Of a stretch of 64,000 bases of DNA, positions 24,001 through 55,285 are shown piece by piece. This stretch comes from Haematococcus lacustris (lineage: Eukaryota > Chlorophyta > Chlorophyceae > Chlamydomonadales > Haematococcaceae): assembly GCA_030144725.1 (NCBI GenBank), contig JASKMD010000006.1, forward strand, positions 1 to 64,000, written 5' to 3'. The first letter of the stretch is position 1, and each line of letters starts with the position of its first letter. The notes beneath the pieces are model-generated. The model was given only the letters and a program-made list of their open reading frames with translations, had not been told where the DNA came from and searched no databases. A program made the translations under genes and the position numbers.

Positions 24001-27000
24001 CACATCAAACAACCCAGGCCTCTATCAGTTTGACATCTACAAAGTGACATCATGTTCTCCAAGTAGAATCAGGGCCACGGGGCTGTGGGGTGGCAGTTGA
24101 GCTATGAAACGTTGCACGCAGGTGGATGGGATGTAGGGGAGTGTAAGTCTCAGAGGAGCCGAGTCCAAACTCGGTCATGGTGTGGAGCTGTGTGACTGAC
24201 TGCATGGCCCTGACCCCGAAATCGGCTACGGGAGTTGACGGTCACAGACCAAAGTGTGCTTTTGACATATCTGAGTATGAGCGTGTGTAACAATGTCTAA
24301 AAGGAGCGTAACCTAGTAAGTAGCATGTTGTAAGTCCCAATGGTCGAGCTGTGGCATTGCCCTCTAGGTAAGGGGGGGAGGTGGGCTCATTGCCACATCG
24401 CCGCAACCGCTTTCCGATCCGACTGCTGCTGCCGACGCGCATGCGCATGTAGAGCAGCCTAAGCGACGAAGGCGGTCGCAGCGATGACGGCATGCCCCGC
24501 AACGGCCCAAATTTGAATCACTAACTTTGATGCTTTGTTGTGCACGGCCTACTCGGTGTATGTTTATTCTGGATGGGTGAAAGGTAGCTGGCTGGGTTGG
24601 CTACATACTGAGCCAGCTAGCATTACATTTGGCGCAGCGAGTGCAGAGTTACAGCCGTCCTACTACCAGGGGTCGGTTTACTGCCATTTTTTGAATGTTG
24701 GGGCCGCCTGAATCGGACCCAACATGTCGAGCAAGGTAACGTAGCAATGGCCTACACACCTTGAGTGGCCTTACCGAGTGGCCAGGTAGTAGGTACTACT
24801 CACGAAGCGGTCAAGCAATGCAACAGCCTTGTATACTTCCGAGCATGGGTGGAGGGGCGTCGTTACATCGGTTTGACGTGCCATGTGCATTGTTTTGACT
24901 GCGGCGACTGTCCCTGACTGTTTGCAGAGGCTACTGGGCCACGTCGGTCGCGGCGGTCGGTCGCGGCGAGGCCCGCATGAGCAAAACTGGCATGGATTTG
25001 AATGTCAAGATTTGAGCCGCCATAGCACTAAGCACAGTGCACAGTATTTAATGTTACAAGCTGCACCGCATAGCTGACAGAGTCCTCTACCCAGGTATGT
25101 GCGGAACATAAACAGAAACCACGTGGCTGAAACGCGGCGTCGTTTTGATTACCAGAGGTCGGTTTCCTATCATTTCCTGTCATTTTTTGTTAGTTGGGGT
25201 CGCCTGACCCTGCCCCCTCGCACCCCCTCGCACCGCCCAGATCACAGACGTGTTGGCCATCGTCCCCCTCCCTTGTGCCACAGCTGACCCCTGACCTGCC
25301 CCCCCCTCCTGCTGCACCCCCCTGGCAGCAGCAGGCAGCTTGTGCTTGTGCCGCCCCTGACCTGCCCCCCCCTCCTGCTGCACCCCCCTGGCAGCAGCAG
25401 GCAACTGGTGCTGGTGCTGCCCCTGGGCTGCCCACCCCTCCAGCTGAGCAGCAGGGGGTCAGGGCGGAGCTGGACACAAGCTCGACACGCAAGCGGAGGG
25501 CGGGCGGGAGGGATCGGACTCAGGCGCCCCCAACATGGGGTTGGTAATATGCATGCAAGTACTCTCTAAATACTGCATCGTTTTCGATAGCGTTTGGCAC
25601 ATTGGTAGCTGCAAATCAATGCGCGTCATCTGACCATCAGCGCACGACATTGGAGTCTTTGCTCGCGTACTGCCACATGTGCCCGCGAACAAACCACAGC
25701 GGCGAGACGGGTATCCTTGGCACGGTGAGCCGCATCGTTGTGGCCCCATCTACCTAGCGTAATGAGCAGGTTGTGCACAAATGGAATGTCCGGCCAACAC
25801 CCAACGCGATGTCTGCCGGGCGTGCAGGGCACCTTGACGGGGTGTTTGGAACATATTGTTATACTCGCTCTCGCCGGATACACCCTTCGGGTCGGCGCAC
25901 ACTAAGGTATCAACGGCTTACACACCCCCTCCTCCACTGTGTCCTCCCCTGTGTTTCACCCGCTGCACCCATAGGAAAATGGCTATAAAATGTTTGTTCT
26001 TGACTCACTGGTGCATCTCTTGAAACAAATTGCACATCAAACAACCCAGGCCTCTATCAGTTTGACATCTACAAAGTGACATCATGTTCTCCAAGTAGAA
26101 TGAGGGCCACGGGGCTGTGGGGTGGCAGTTGAGCTATGAAACGTTGCACGCAGGTGGATGGGATGTAGGTGAGTGTAACTCTCAGAGGAGCCGAGTCCAA
26201 ACTCGGTCATGGTGTGGAGCTGTGTGACTGACTGCATGGCCCTGACCCCGAAATCGGCTACGGGAGTTGACGGTCACAGACCAAAGTGTGCTTTTGACAT
26301 ATCTGAGTATGAGCGTGTGTAACAATGTCTAAAAGGAGCGTAACCTAGTAAGTAGCATGCTGTAAGTCCCAATGGTCGAGCTGTGGCATTGCCCTCTAGG
26401 TAAGGGGGGGAGGTGGGCTCATTGCCACATCGCCGCAACCGCTTTCCGATCCGACTGCTGCTGCCGACGCGCATGCGCATGTAGAGCAGCCTAAGCGACG
26501 AAGGCGGTCGCAGCGATGACGGCATGCCCCGCAACGGCCCAAATTTGAATCACTAACTTTGATGCTTTGTTGTGCACGGCCTACTCGGTGTATGTTTATT
26601 CTGGATGGGTGAAAGGTAGCTGGCTGGGTTGGCTACATACTGAGCCAGCTAGCATTACATTTGGCGCAGCGAGTGCAGAGTTACAACCGTCCTACTACCA
26701 GGGGTCGGTTTACTGCCATTTTTTGAATGTTGGGGCCGCCTGAATCGGACCCAACATGTCGAGCAAGGTAACGTAGCAATGGCCTACACACCTTGAGTGG
26801 CCTTACCGAGTGGCCAGGTAGTAGGTACTACTCACGAAGCGGTCAAGCAATGCAACAGCCTTGTATACTTCCGAGCATGGGTGGAGGGGCGTCGTTACAT
26901 CGGTTTGACGTGCCATGTGCATTGTTTTGACTGCGGCGACTGTCCCTGACTGTTTGCAGAGGCTACTGGGCCACGTCGGTCGCGGCGGTCGGTCGCGGCG

Positions 27001-27059
27001 AGGCCCGCATGAGCAAAACTGGCATGGATTTGAATGTCAAGATTTGAGCCGCCATAGCA

Positions 27060-27530
27060 CCCAGCACAGTGCACAGTATTTAATGTTACAAGCTGCACCG
27101 CATAGCTGACAGAGTCTTCTATCCAGGGATGAGCGAAACATAAATAGAAGCCACGTGGCTGAGACGCGGCGTCGTTTTGATTACAAGGGGATCGGTTTCC
27201 TATCATTTCCTGTCATTTTTTGTTAGTTGGGGTCGCCTGAAGCACACCCTGCTGCCTGCGGACAGACATGTCCTTGTCAACACCCTAAATGCTGAGCGAC
27301 ATGCAAGGCCCTCACACCACTGGGCCCCTCCCTCCCTCCCTCCCTCCCACCACTGGGAAGCTCACATTCGCAACACATTTGCAACGCATAGGGATGAGCA
27401 TGAGGCAGGAGCTGGTACCGCCTCTGGGCTGCTCACCCCTCCTGCTGTCCCCCCCTGACAGCAGCTGGCAGCAGGAGCTGGTGCCGCCCCTGGGCCACTT
27501 ACCCCTTCTGCTGCCCCCCCTTGGCTAGTG
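27060..27530. repeat. Diverged right edge of the macrosatellite
   Basis: From about 27060 the unit accumulates many differences (for example ATCCAGGGATGAGCGAAACA instead of the usual TACCCAGGTATGTGCGGAAC). Near 27240 it loses alignment and then shows only loose similarity to the C-rich 66-bp subrepeats (CAGGAGCTGGTRCCGCC). Edge decay of this kind is expected where unequal crossing-over homogenises only the interior. Confidence 0.75.
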
Positions 27531-27561
27531 CAACCCTAGGGCTGCTTACCCCTCTGCCTCT

Positions 27562-27705
27562 TTGCACTCACACCGACGCCAGCCATTTCGCGAACTCCTG
27601 GTTGTTGTTGAAGTAGTAAGCGAAGAAGTCACGGAGCTGGTCGTCGCGCCCCATCGCTGTCTGACGCTACCTGTCCAGGCAACAACCGGCCCCGACCCGA
27701 CCCAA
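27562..27705 (-). pseudogene. Inverted duplicate of the start of the TMEM33-like gene (exon 1 fragment)
   Basis: On the minus strand this repeats 59212-59345: the same 5' flank (GGCCGGTTGTTGCCTGGACAG) and the same first codons (MGRDDQLRDFFAY), with a few substitutions. The copy stops after about 28 codons (TGA) and no further exon follows. It is a partial gene duplication, about 31.6 kb away and in the opposite orientation. Confidence 0.85.
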
Positions 27706-27708
27706 CCG

Positions 27709-27747
27709 GCCCCGACCCTCCTCCCCTCCTCCACTGCAACCCTGCAA
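27709..27747. repeat. Left outer flank/end of the Fanzor unit, shared with the TMEM33 intron
   Basis: CCCTCCTCCCCTCCTCCACT followed by GCAACCCTGCAATTCA is the reverse complement of 59973-60013. In that copy it directly adjoins the counterpart of 49211-49283. Confidence 0.8.
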
Positions 27748-27875
27748 TTCAACCAACCACAGCTAGCGTGGTTGTATACCTTGGCCGCTGCTAAAGCGTC
27801 GCACATCCGTGTATTTTTCACGGGAAACCCAAATTGCTAGAAAAATCCACCGCCCGTCGCACTGCGCATCGCGTG

Positions 27876-49025
<21,150 letters not shown>

Positions 49026-49186
49026 TGTGTGCCCCCCCCACTTTGAGCTGTCATCAGCTTACAATTAGTGCATGTTTTGTCATGCCAACTCTACATCATA
49101 GCCCTCGGGTCAGGCAATAGTGTAGGTGGTAGGCGGGCTCATGTGCCATGTGCACTGGGTTTACTCCACACAGCCCAATAACACTG

Positions 49187-49253
49187 TTTGAGTCGGATCT
49201 AGTTAGTGGCTACTAGTGGCTGTTAGTGTATGCTACTTCTGATCCGGCTCAAA
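49187..49253 (+). ncRNA. Candidate guide-RNA/right-end hairpin of the Fanzor unit
   Basis: TTTGAGTCGGATC (49187-49199) pairs with GATCCGGCTCAAA (49241-49253): 13 bp with a single G-U pair and a 41-nt loop rich in TAGTGGCT repeats. It lies 160 bp after the Fanzor stop and overlaps the sequence shared with the TMEM33 intron (49211-49283). In TnpB and Fanzor systems the guide RNA scaffold is made from the region between the gene's 3' end and the element's right end, so position and structure fit. Transcription is not shown. Confidence 0.35.
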
Positions 49254-49283
49254 TGGAGGCCCTAGTGAGAGACAAGGGGGCTG
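49211..49283. repeat. Right outer flank/end of the Fanzor unit, shared with the TMEM33 intron
   Basis: The sequence TACTAGTGGCTGTTAGTG... to ...GACAAGGGGG is the reverse complement of 59894-59966, with a few changes and a small gap. Homology stops abruptly on both sides. Confidence 0.85.
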
Positions 49284-49744
49284 CTCACCCCTCCACGATT
49301 TTTTCTTTCAGCAGTCATGCTCTACACAGTAACCCTCCTGTATGGAACGTCTGCTGTGACGAAGAAGCTTACTTGGATAATCAGGAGCCTGTGTCTGGGC
49401 CAGCACCCTCTGACACAGCACAGCGGAGATGAACACGAGAGATCGGACACAATCTTCCAAGCAAGGTAAGATACCAATGGCCTACACACCTTGTGGGGCC
49501 TTGCAGAGTGGCAGGGCATCCGTACTGCTCAGTTGCATTTTGCTTACCAGGGGTAGGTTACTTTCAGTTGGGACCGGCTGAGTGTTGGCCACAACTCTGC
49601 TTCATGCCGCAGCCCTTATTGTGCCATGGTGGTGCTCGTCACGGGTAAGCTGTAGCCTACAGTGTGGCGATGTAGCCATTCTCATGCAGCATTACTCATG
49701 CGACATGCACACCCGCTTTTAGTGCCTGCATCCCCGCTAGCGCG
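49284..49744. other. Region upstream of the phosphate translocator gene, with a macrosatellite relic
   Basis: Positions 49441-49530 resemble satellite unit positions 9386-9480 (GGACACAATCTTCCAAGCAA, then CCAATGGCCTACACACCTTG), and 49545-49590 resembles the unit's TACCAGGGGTCGGTT segment. The rest should hold the promoter and 5' leader of the next gene. No TATA box stands out. Confidence 0.55.
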
Positions 49745-52700
49745 ATGCTGCGCAGGGCGACATGCACGGCTACATGTCGCCCAGTGTGGAAGCCTCCCGC
49801 AGCGCACTGTCTTGGTCGCGTTGCTTCTCCTGCGGGATTCGGGCCCACTGGAAGGCACAGAGGAGCTCGAGCTGGTATTTGCCGAGTAGCAGGTGCGCAA
49901 TGCGGCCTGGCGGGCGTGCTCGCGACAATTGTGATGCAAGTGCCGCCCTTTCCATGCTTTTATGACATTGCAGCGAACGGCGATGGTCCGGATTTACCGC
50001 AAACTGCTCAAAATGCTGACAACCCTACATCAAAAACTTTGGTTTTGGGAATGCTGTTCGGAGGCTGGTACGCCGCTAACATCGTGTTCAACTTGTGGGT
50101 CACGGTTTGTATTTCAAATGCTGGTCTGCAGGGCAGTCATCGCGCTCCGTGATATCACCCGGCCATGCCCTTACGCGTGACATGTCCAGCATGGCAGGGA
50201 ATCAGCTGGGCTTGCAATAGTGTGCCTGTGTCATACTAAAAGTTTGGCCTGTCCTTGGTCTACATTTGACTTGCCACAATGCCTTCCCCTCCTTTCTCTC
50301 CCCTCCCTCTCCTTCAACAATTGCCATACTGTCAGCTTGCGTTGCTGTTGTGCAGGTACAACAAGCAGGCCCTCAAGGCCATGCCGCTGCCCCTGACCTG
50401 CACCACTATCCAGGTATGCACAAGTGGCGTGAGACAGCTTCTATCCAGCTTCTTCCCCCTTCTCATAGCCATCTGGAAGAGGCAAACGAGCATGAGAAGG
50501 GATGGGTTCAACGCCTAGTATTGCATAAGCAAGAGGCGCAGCGTTGCACGCACCATGTGTGTACAGAGCACAACATGCACAGATCTACTGCCACCTTGAG
50601 TTGCCTGCTTTCCTACCTGCCTGCCTCCCTGCCTACCAGTCCTACTTGACCTAGCCTGGCCTGGCCTGGCCTGGCCTGACCTGACCTGACCTGACCTGAC
50701 CTGACCTGACCTGACCTGACCTGATACTTGACCTGACCTGACCTGACCTGACCTGACCTGACCTGACCTGACTTGACCTGACCTGACCTGACCTGACCTG
50801 ACCTGACCTGACCTGACCTGACCTGACCTGACCTGACTTGACTTGATGGGCCTGCCTGCAGTTTGTGGTGGGCTCACTCATCGTCTTGACCTCCTGGGCA
50901 CTGGGCCTGGCTCAGCGGCCTCAGTTGTCAATGGCTGCAGTGAGTGCACATGCCAGATCAGACCAGGCCCGACCAAATCACAGTGGATCAGGCCAGATCA
51001 GACCAGATCACAATGAAGCTGGCCAGATCAACCCAAGTCACAGTGGATCAGACCAGATCAGATCCGACCATGCTTGTGGCGCCCCACCATCAGCCCTGGC
51101 CTTTGCCCTGGGTTGGCCCTGGGTTGGCCCTGCAGGTCCGAGGCATCCTGCCCCTGGCCCTAGTGCACACGCTGGGCAACACGCTGACCAACATTAGCCT
51201 GGGGGCGGTGGCTGTCAGCTTCACCCACACCATCAAGGTCAGGTCAGGTCAAGGTCAAGGCCAAGGCCAAGGTCAGGCCAGGTCAGGGACCCCACTGCTG
51301 GGGATGGGGATGGCGCCGTCAAGGGCAGCAGGGAGGGCCCTTCCTTCCTCCCCTGCTCCCTGCTAGTGTCCCCCGCCACAGCTTTGCAGCGTGTGGTGCT
51401 GGTGGCTGTGTTGTGCCCCAGGCGCTGGAGCCGCTGTTCAGTGTGCTGCTGAGCGCGGTGTTCTTGGGGGAGACGCCGCACCCCCTGGTGCTGGCCGCCC
51501 TGCTGCCCATCATTGGAGGGGTGGCCCTGGCATCAGCTTCAGAGGTGGGGGACCCAGACGGGGCGGGGGGTGAGCGGCAGGGCAGGGCAGGGCAGGGGTA
51601 AGGGCAGGGGTCCATGACCTGCAGGGTGTGCAGTTGCCCTTGGTTCTTGGCACCGCGCAGTCAAGGTGGTTGAGGCCCTGAGCTGCTCAGTCACTGCGTG
51701 ACAGCGCCTGCAGGTAGCTGCGCCCGGGGTGCTGTGTGCTGCTCTGCTGCTGCACAGCCTGCCAGCGCCCTGGGCCTGCACTGCAGTGGGCTCTCTCGGA
51801 TCATGTTGGCTAGCAGAGGATGAGGGGACAGGGCGTGGGGTAACGAGCACATGGTGGCTTGGGTGGCATGCAGGTGACTTGGGGGTGTGACTGACCAGGA
51901 GGGGGTGTGGAGTGGGGGCGAGGGGGCCTGTCTAGGCTGCCAGGCAGGCTCTGTGCTGAGCCAGTGAGGGGGTAAAGGCACGGGGCACACACAGCAGCAG
52001 TTGCCTATGTCTTGTAGGCTACCTTCAACTGGACTGGCTTTCTGTCCGCCATGGGCAGCAACCTCACATTCCAGTCACGCAACGTCCTGTCCAAGAAGCT
52101 GATGACAGCCAAGCAAGGTGTGGTGCCCTTAGCACCCTTGGCCTTCCCTAACCTCACCCCAACCCCGACCCTCTCCCTCTCCCACACCCCACCCTGGCCC
52201 TGGCCCCCACCTTGCCTTAGCACCAGCAGAGCATCAGCCCCCTCCTCCTTCCCCTCAATACCCCCAGGCAGTGGACCCTCCGTGCCCCCCTTGGGCAATG
52301 TGGCCCTGTTCGGCGTCATGACCTTGCTGTCCGCGCTGCTGCTGCTGCCGGTCAGCCTGGCGGTGGAAGGCCAGGCCCTGGCAGCCTTCCTCACAGCACC
52401 GCCCGCACTAGCAGCAGGGGTGAGTGAGGGGTGAGCAGGCCGGGACGGGCTAGGGTGGGTCAGGGAAGGCCAGGCCAGGCCGAGCAGGGTACAGGCCAGG
52501 AGGGTGAGTGCGAGCTGACCTGAGCAGTCCTCCCAACCCTAACCCTAACCCTGTCCCCCTAACAGCCAAATCAGGCCGTCCTCACACCAGCCAGGGTGCC
52601 ACTCTATGCCAGGTCAGCAAGGGTGGCCGCTGAACACTGCTGCCCTTGGCACTGGCTCCATCACTGCCACAGCCCCCTGGCTCAGCCAGGGGGCCGTGGC

Positions 52701-53545
52701 CTGCCCTCACTACTGGCTCTTGCCTTGCCCCGCTGCTGCTGCCCCTGCCAAGTGCTCTGCCTGCTGGCTGCAGGGTAGTGGTGTGGACCCTGTGGCTGTC
52801 CTGGTGCAAGCGGGGCTGGCAGGCATCTGCTTCCACACTTACCAGCAGGCAAGGCAACCACCTCCGCACACCCTTCCTCTCTCAACAGTCTCCTTACACC
52901 CTCACTATCCTCACACGTGCCTCACACCCTCCCCTCCCCACACTCTCCTCACACCAACCCTCTCCTCGCCCCGATCTCACACGCTCCCTCCCCTCACACC
53001 CTACCTCTCCTCCACCCTTTACCCCCCTGCCTGCCCTCCTCCCCCCCTGGGATCCTGTGTGACACCAGCGAAGTCTTGCCCACCCCCCAGCCCAGCTGAG
53101 CTCAGGTCAGGCCCAACCTGCGTGCGCCCCACCCACCTGCTCCCTGGCCGCCCCCTGCTGCAGGTCAGCTACATGATCCTGGCCCGGGTGTCCCCCGTGA
53201 CGCACTCCATAGGCAACTGCGTGAAGCGCGTGGTGGTCATTGTGGCCTCGGTCATATTCTTTCGCAACCCCATCTCCACCACCAACGCCATCGGTGATTA
53301 GGCGGTGGCAGGGCGGGGTGCTAGGGTGGAATGGGCTTGTTGGATCGTCTGAGTAGGGGCGGAGGGGGCCGAGCTGGCCTGGCCTGGCCTGGCCTAGCCT
53401 GGGCTGGGCTGGGCTGCCCATCTGAGCGCTATCCCTTGCCCGCTGTGCAGGTACTGCCATCGCCCTAGCCGGCGTGTTTGCCTACTCGCAAGTCAAGCGC
53501 CTGCCAAAAAGCCCCCCGGCCGCACCACAGCTCAAAACAGCCTGA
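49745..53545 (+). CDS. PPT: Plastid phosphate translocator (PEP/phosphate translocator type)
   Basis: This is an inner-envelope antiporter exchanging inorganic phosphate for a phosphorylated C3 compound. Exons: 49745-49892, 49974-50094, 50356-50413, 50862-50939, 51136-51237, 51422-51544, 52018-52117, 52268-52419, 52774-52848, 53164-53293, 53451-53545. Phases close to a 393-residue protein, normal for the family. Residues about 1-48 form an Arg/Ala-rich chloroplast transit peptide ([16 protein letters not shown]). Signature segments are [94 protein letters not shown] and the end PQLKTA. The [12 protein letters not shown] and C-terminal KTA patterns favour PPT over TPT, but GPT/XPT cannot be excluded. 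Intron 9 has a GC donor (CAG|GCAAGG). Confidence 0.9.
50649..50846. repeat. CCTGA pentamer minisatellite in translocator intron 3
   Basis: Near-perfect CCTGA/ACCTG pentamers fill most of the space before the acceptor at 50861. It is the same pentamer as in the Fanzor intron satellite and at about 45703-45765. Confidence 0.93.
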
Positions 53546-53949
53546 CCTTCACAACCCAGCCTGCTGGTGGTGGAAGTCTTAGCCAGCTGGCATGGATGTG
53601 TGTATTAACGGGGGCTGGCTGTCTAGCTGCCTCGGCCAGAGCTGGCTGGAACTTGCGCTCTGGGAGCGGTCATGTCCCTCCGTCCTTTGTATGGTTTCTC
53701 TTGTACTATTTAGTCATACCCGATGCCTAGGCGACAGCGATAGTGATTTCCATGTAGGATTAGCATGGCATCCTTACCTAATAGGTTGCAACCTGAAGCA
53801 ATGCAACACGGCACGCACGCACGTTAAGTATGCCGTGTCATAGTCAGAGTTTGTGAATGCACGGTGAACGATGAAACACCTACACATGTCACAATACTTG
53901 TAGGTTGATGCTCCCATGTGATCCCTTCCACAAACTAGCTGACAGCTTC
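53546..53949. other. Intergenic: translocator 3' region and upstream of the ataxin-10-like gene
   Basis: No open frame, RNA gene or repeat was recognised, apart from a short ACGCACGCACG run near 53812-53824. I did not find a TGTAA signal in the first 300 bases. Confidence 0.5.
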
Positions 53950-55253
53950 ATGGATGAGAGGCCTGCGTCCCTGCCTACTGTAGCTGAGCTACAGTCCTGG
54001 CTGCGAGCACTTCGTGATGATGGCGGTTGCAACCTTGCTAGCATCCAGCGCGCTACTAGGACCTTGCCCGCCGTTGCAACCAGGTATTTGGACTTTCGGG
54101 ACGTCAAAAAGTCATGGGCTCCTGTCGCCTCCTCGTTTACCCATGCACTGTACCAAGCCCAGGTTGCTTGCACACCGACACGAGGATGGCGCGCTGGCGC
54201 CAGAGTCCTTCGAGCATCTCCAGCAGCTGTGCGCAGCCCTGCGGCTTTTGCGGGAAGCAGTCCCCTTGGGTGGCGCATCGGTGGTGGCTGCCTGCTTGCA
54301 ATCAAATGCGGCTGACGCCGTAGCTGCCACCGCCACCGCCCTACTGGAGCTTGCGTGCCTCCTGCCCAGTGAGCCAGCCGCAGCCATCAGACCAATATCC
54401 CACTGCCAGGCGGTCAGCCTCCCCCAGCAACCAGCCTGCCTCCACCCGCAACATGCAGCCAAGGCTGAGGCAAAGAGTATGGCATTGCAAGGGGGGGCGG
54501 AGCAACGCTTAACCCCAGCCCCAGCCCCAGCCCCGACCCCCACCCTGACCCTGACCCCAGCACTGGACCTGACCCTGGCCCTGACCCTAGCTGCCCAGGC
54601 ACTAGCCAACCTGGCCACCAGCGGGGCTGCAGGGGGGGACGCGGTGTGGGCTGCTGCCTGGCCCGCCCCCCTGCAGCAGCTGAGCAGCTACCCTGCAGGT
54701 GTGACATCGGGGAGTGAGAGTGTTGTTTCAGTGAGGGAAAACCACAGGTCCTTTGCAGTTTAATACTGGAAATGCAAAGTGCTGCTGCGTGGGGTCATCA
54801 GTACCCTAGTTGTCGCTCCTAGGGCCTCTTAGAGAGCAACGTTGAGACCATTGCTACACCACCACCCCACACCACCACCAAGAGGAGAGCGTGAGAACTG
54901 CTTGCTCACCACTGGGGTTTGCTCTCCGCTATGGTTGCTCAAGCGGTGCTGATGCCCCGCTGACATCACCACCACCGTCACTGCCATGTTCAGCTGTGAG
55001 GGCCAAGGGCCAGGAGAGGTCCTGCTGACCTGCCGCCACCATTGCTGTTGCCGCTTCACCACCATTGCTCATTGATCAGATCATGATGCCCACCAGCCCG
55101 ACACTGCTGCTACCTCAGCCGCTGCCGCTGCCACTGCTACCGCTGCCACTGCCGCTGCCGTTGTTGCGCCCACTGCTACCGCTGCCACTGCGCTGCTGCT
55201 GGCCAGGGCAGGCCTGCTAGATTTGCTACGTCCGCTGCTGCTGTTGCTGCTCC

Positions 55254-55285
<32 letters not shown>

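Larger units (their letters stand above)
8137..27530. repeat. Macrosatellite array, 2032-bp unit, about nine copies
   Basis: Counting from the anchor GAGGGCGGGCGGGAGGG, units start at 8137, 10169, 10751, 12783, 14815, 19400, 21432, 23464 and 25496. The spacing is exactly 2032 bp except for unit 2 (582 bp), unit 5 (carries a LINE and lacks one 66-bp subrepeat) and the last, diverged unit. Copies differ by only scattered substitutions, so they have been homogenised recently. Each unit contains small open frames, but none looks coding. It also has a TATA-like CTATAAAA box, a perfect 6-bp hairpin (CCGAGT/ACTCGG), and two related segments (TACCAGNGGTCGGTTT...) near 9336 and 9818. The function is unknown; a centromeric, subtelomeric or heterochromatic satellite is possible. 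Confidence 0.95.

Noticed and set aside
8915..27206. Small open frames repeated in every macrosatellite unit (60-117 codons, both strands)
   Set aside because: Their sequence conservation is explained by recent homogenisation. They overlap on both strands, have no recognisable domain, and some are broken by single changes in one unit.
52537..52553. CCCTAACCCTAACCCT, telomere-like
   Set aside because: Only about three units, inside an intron. Chlorophycean telomeres usually use another repeat, and no chromosome end is indicated.
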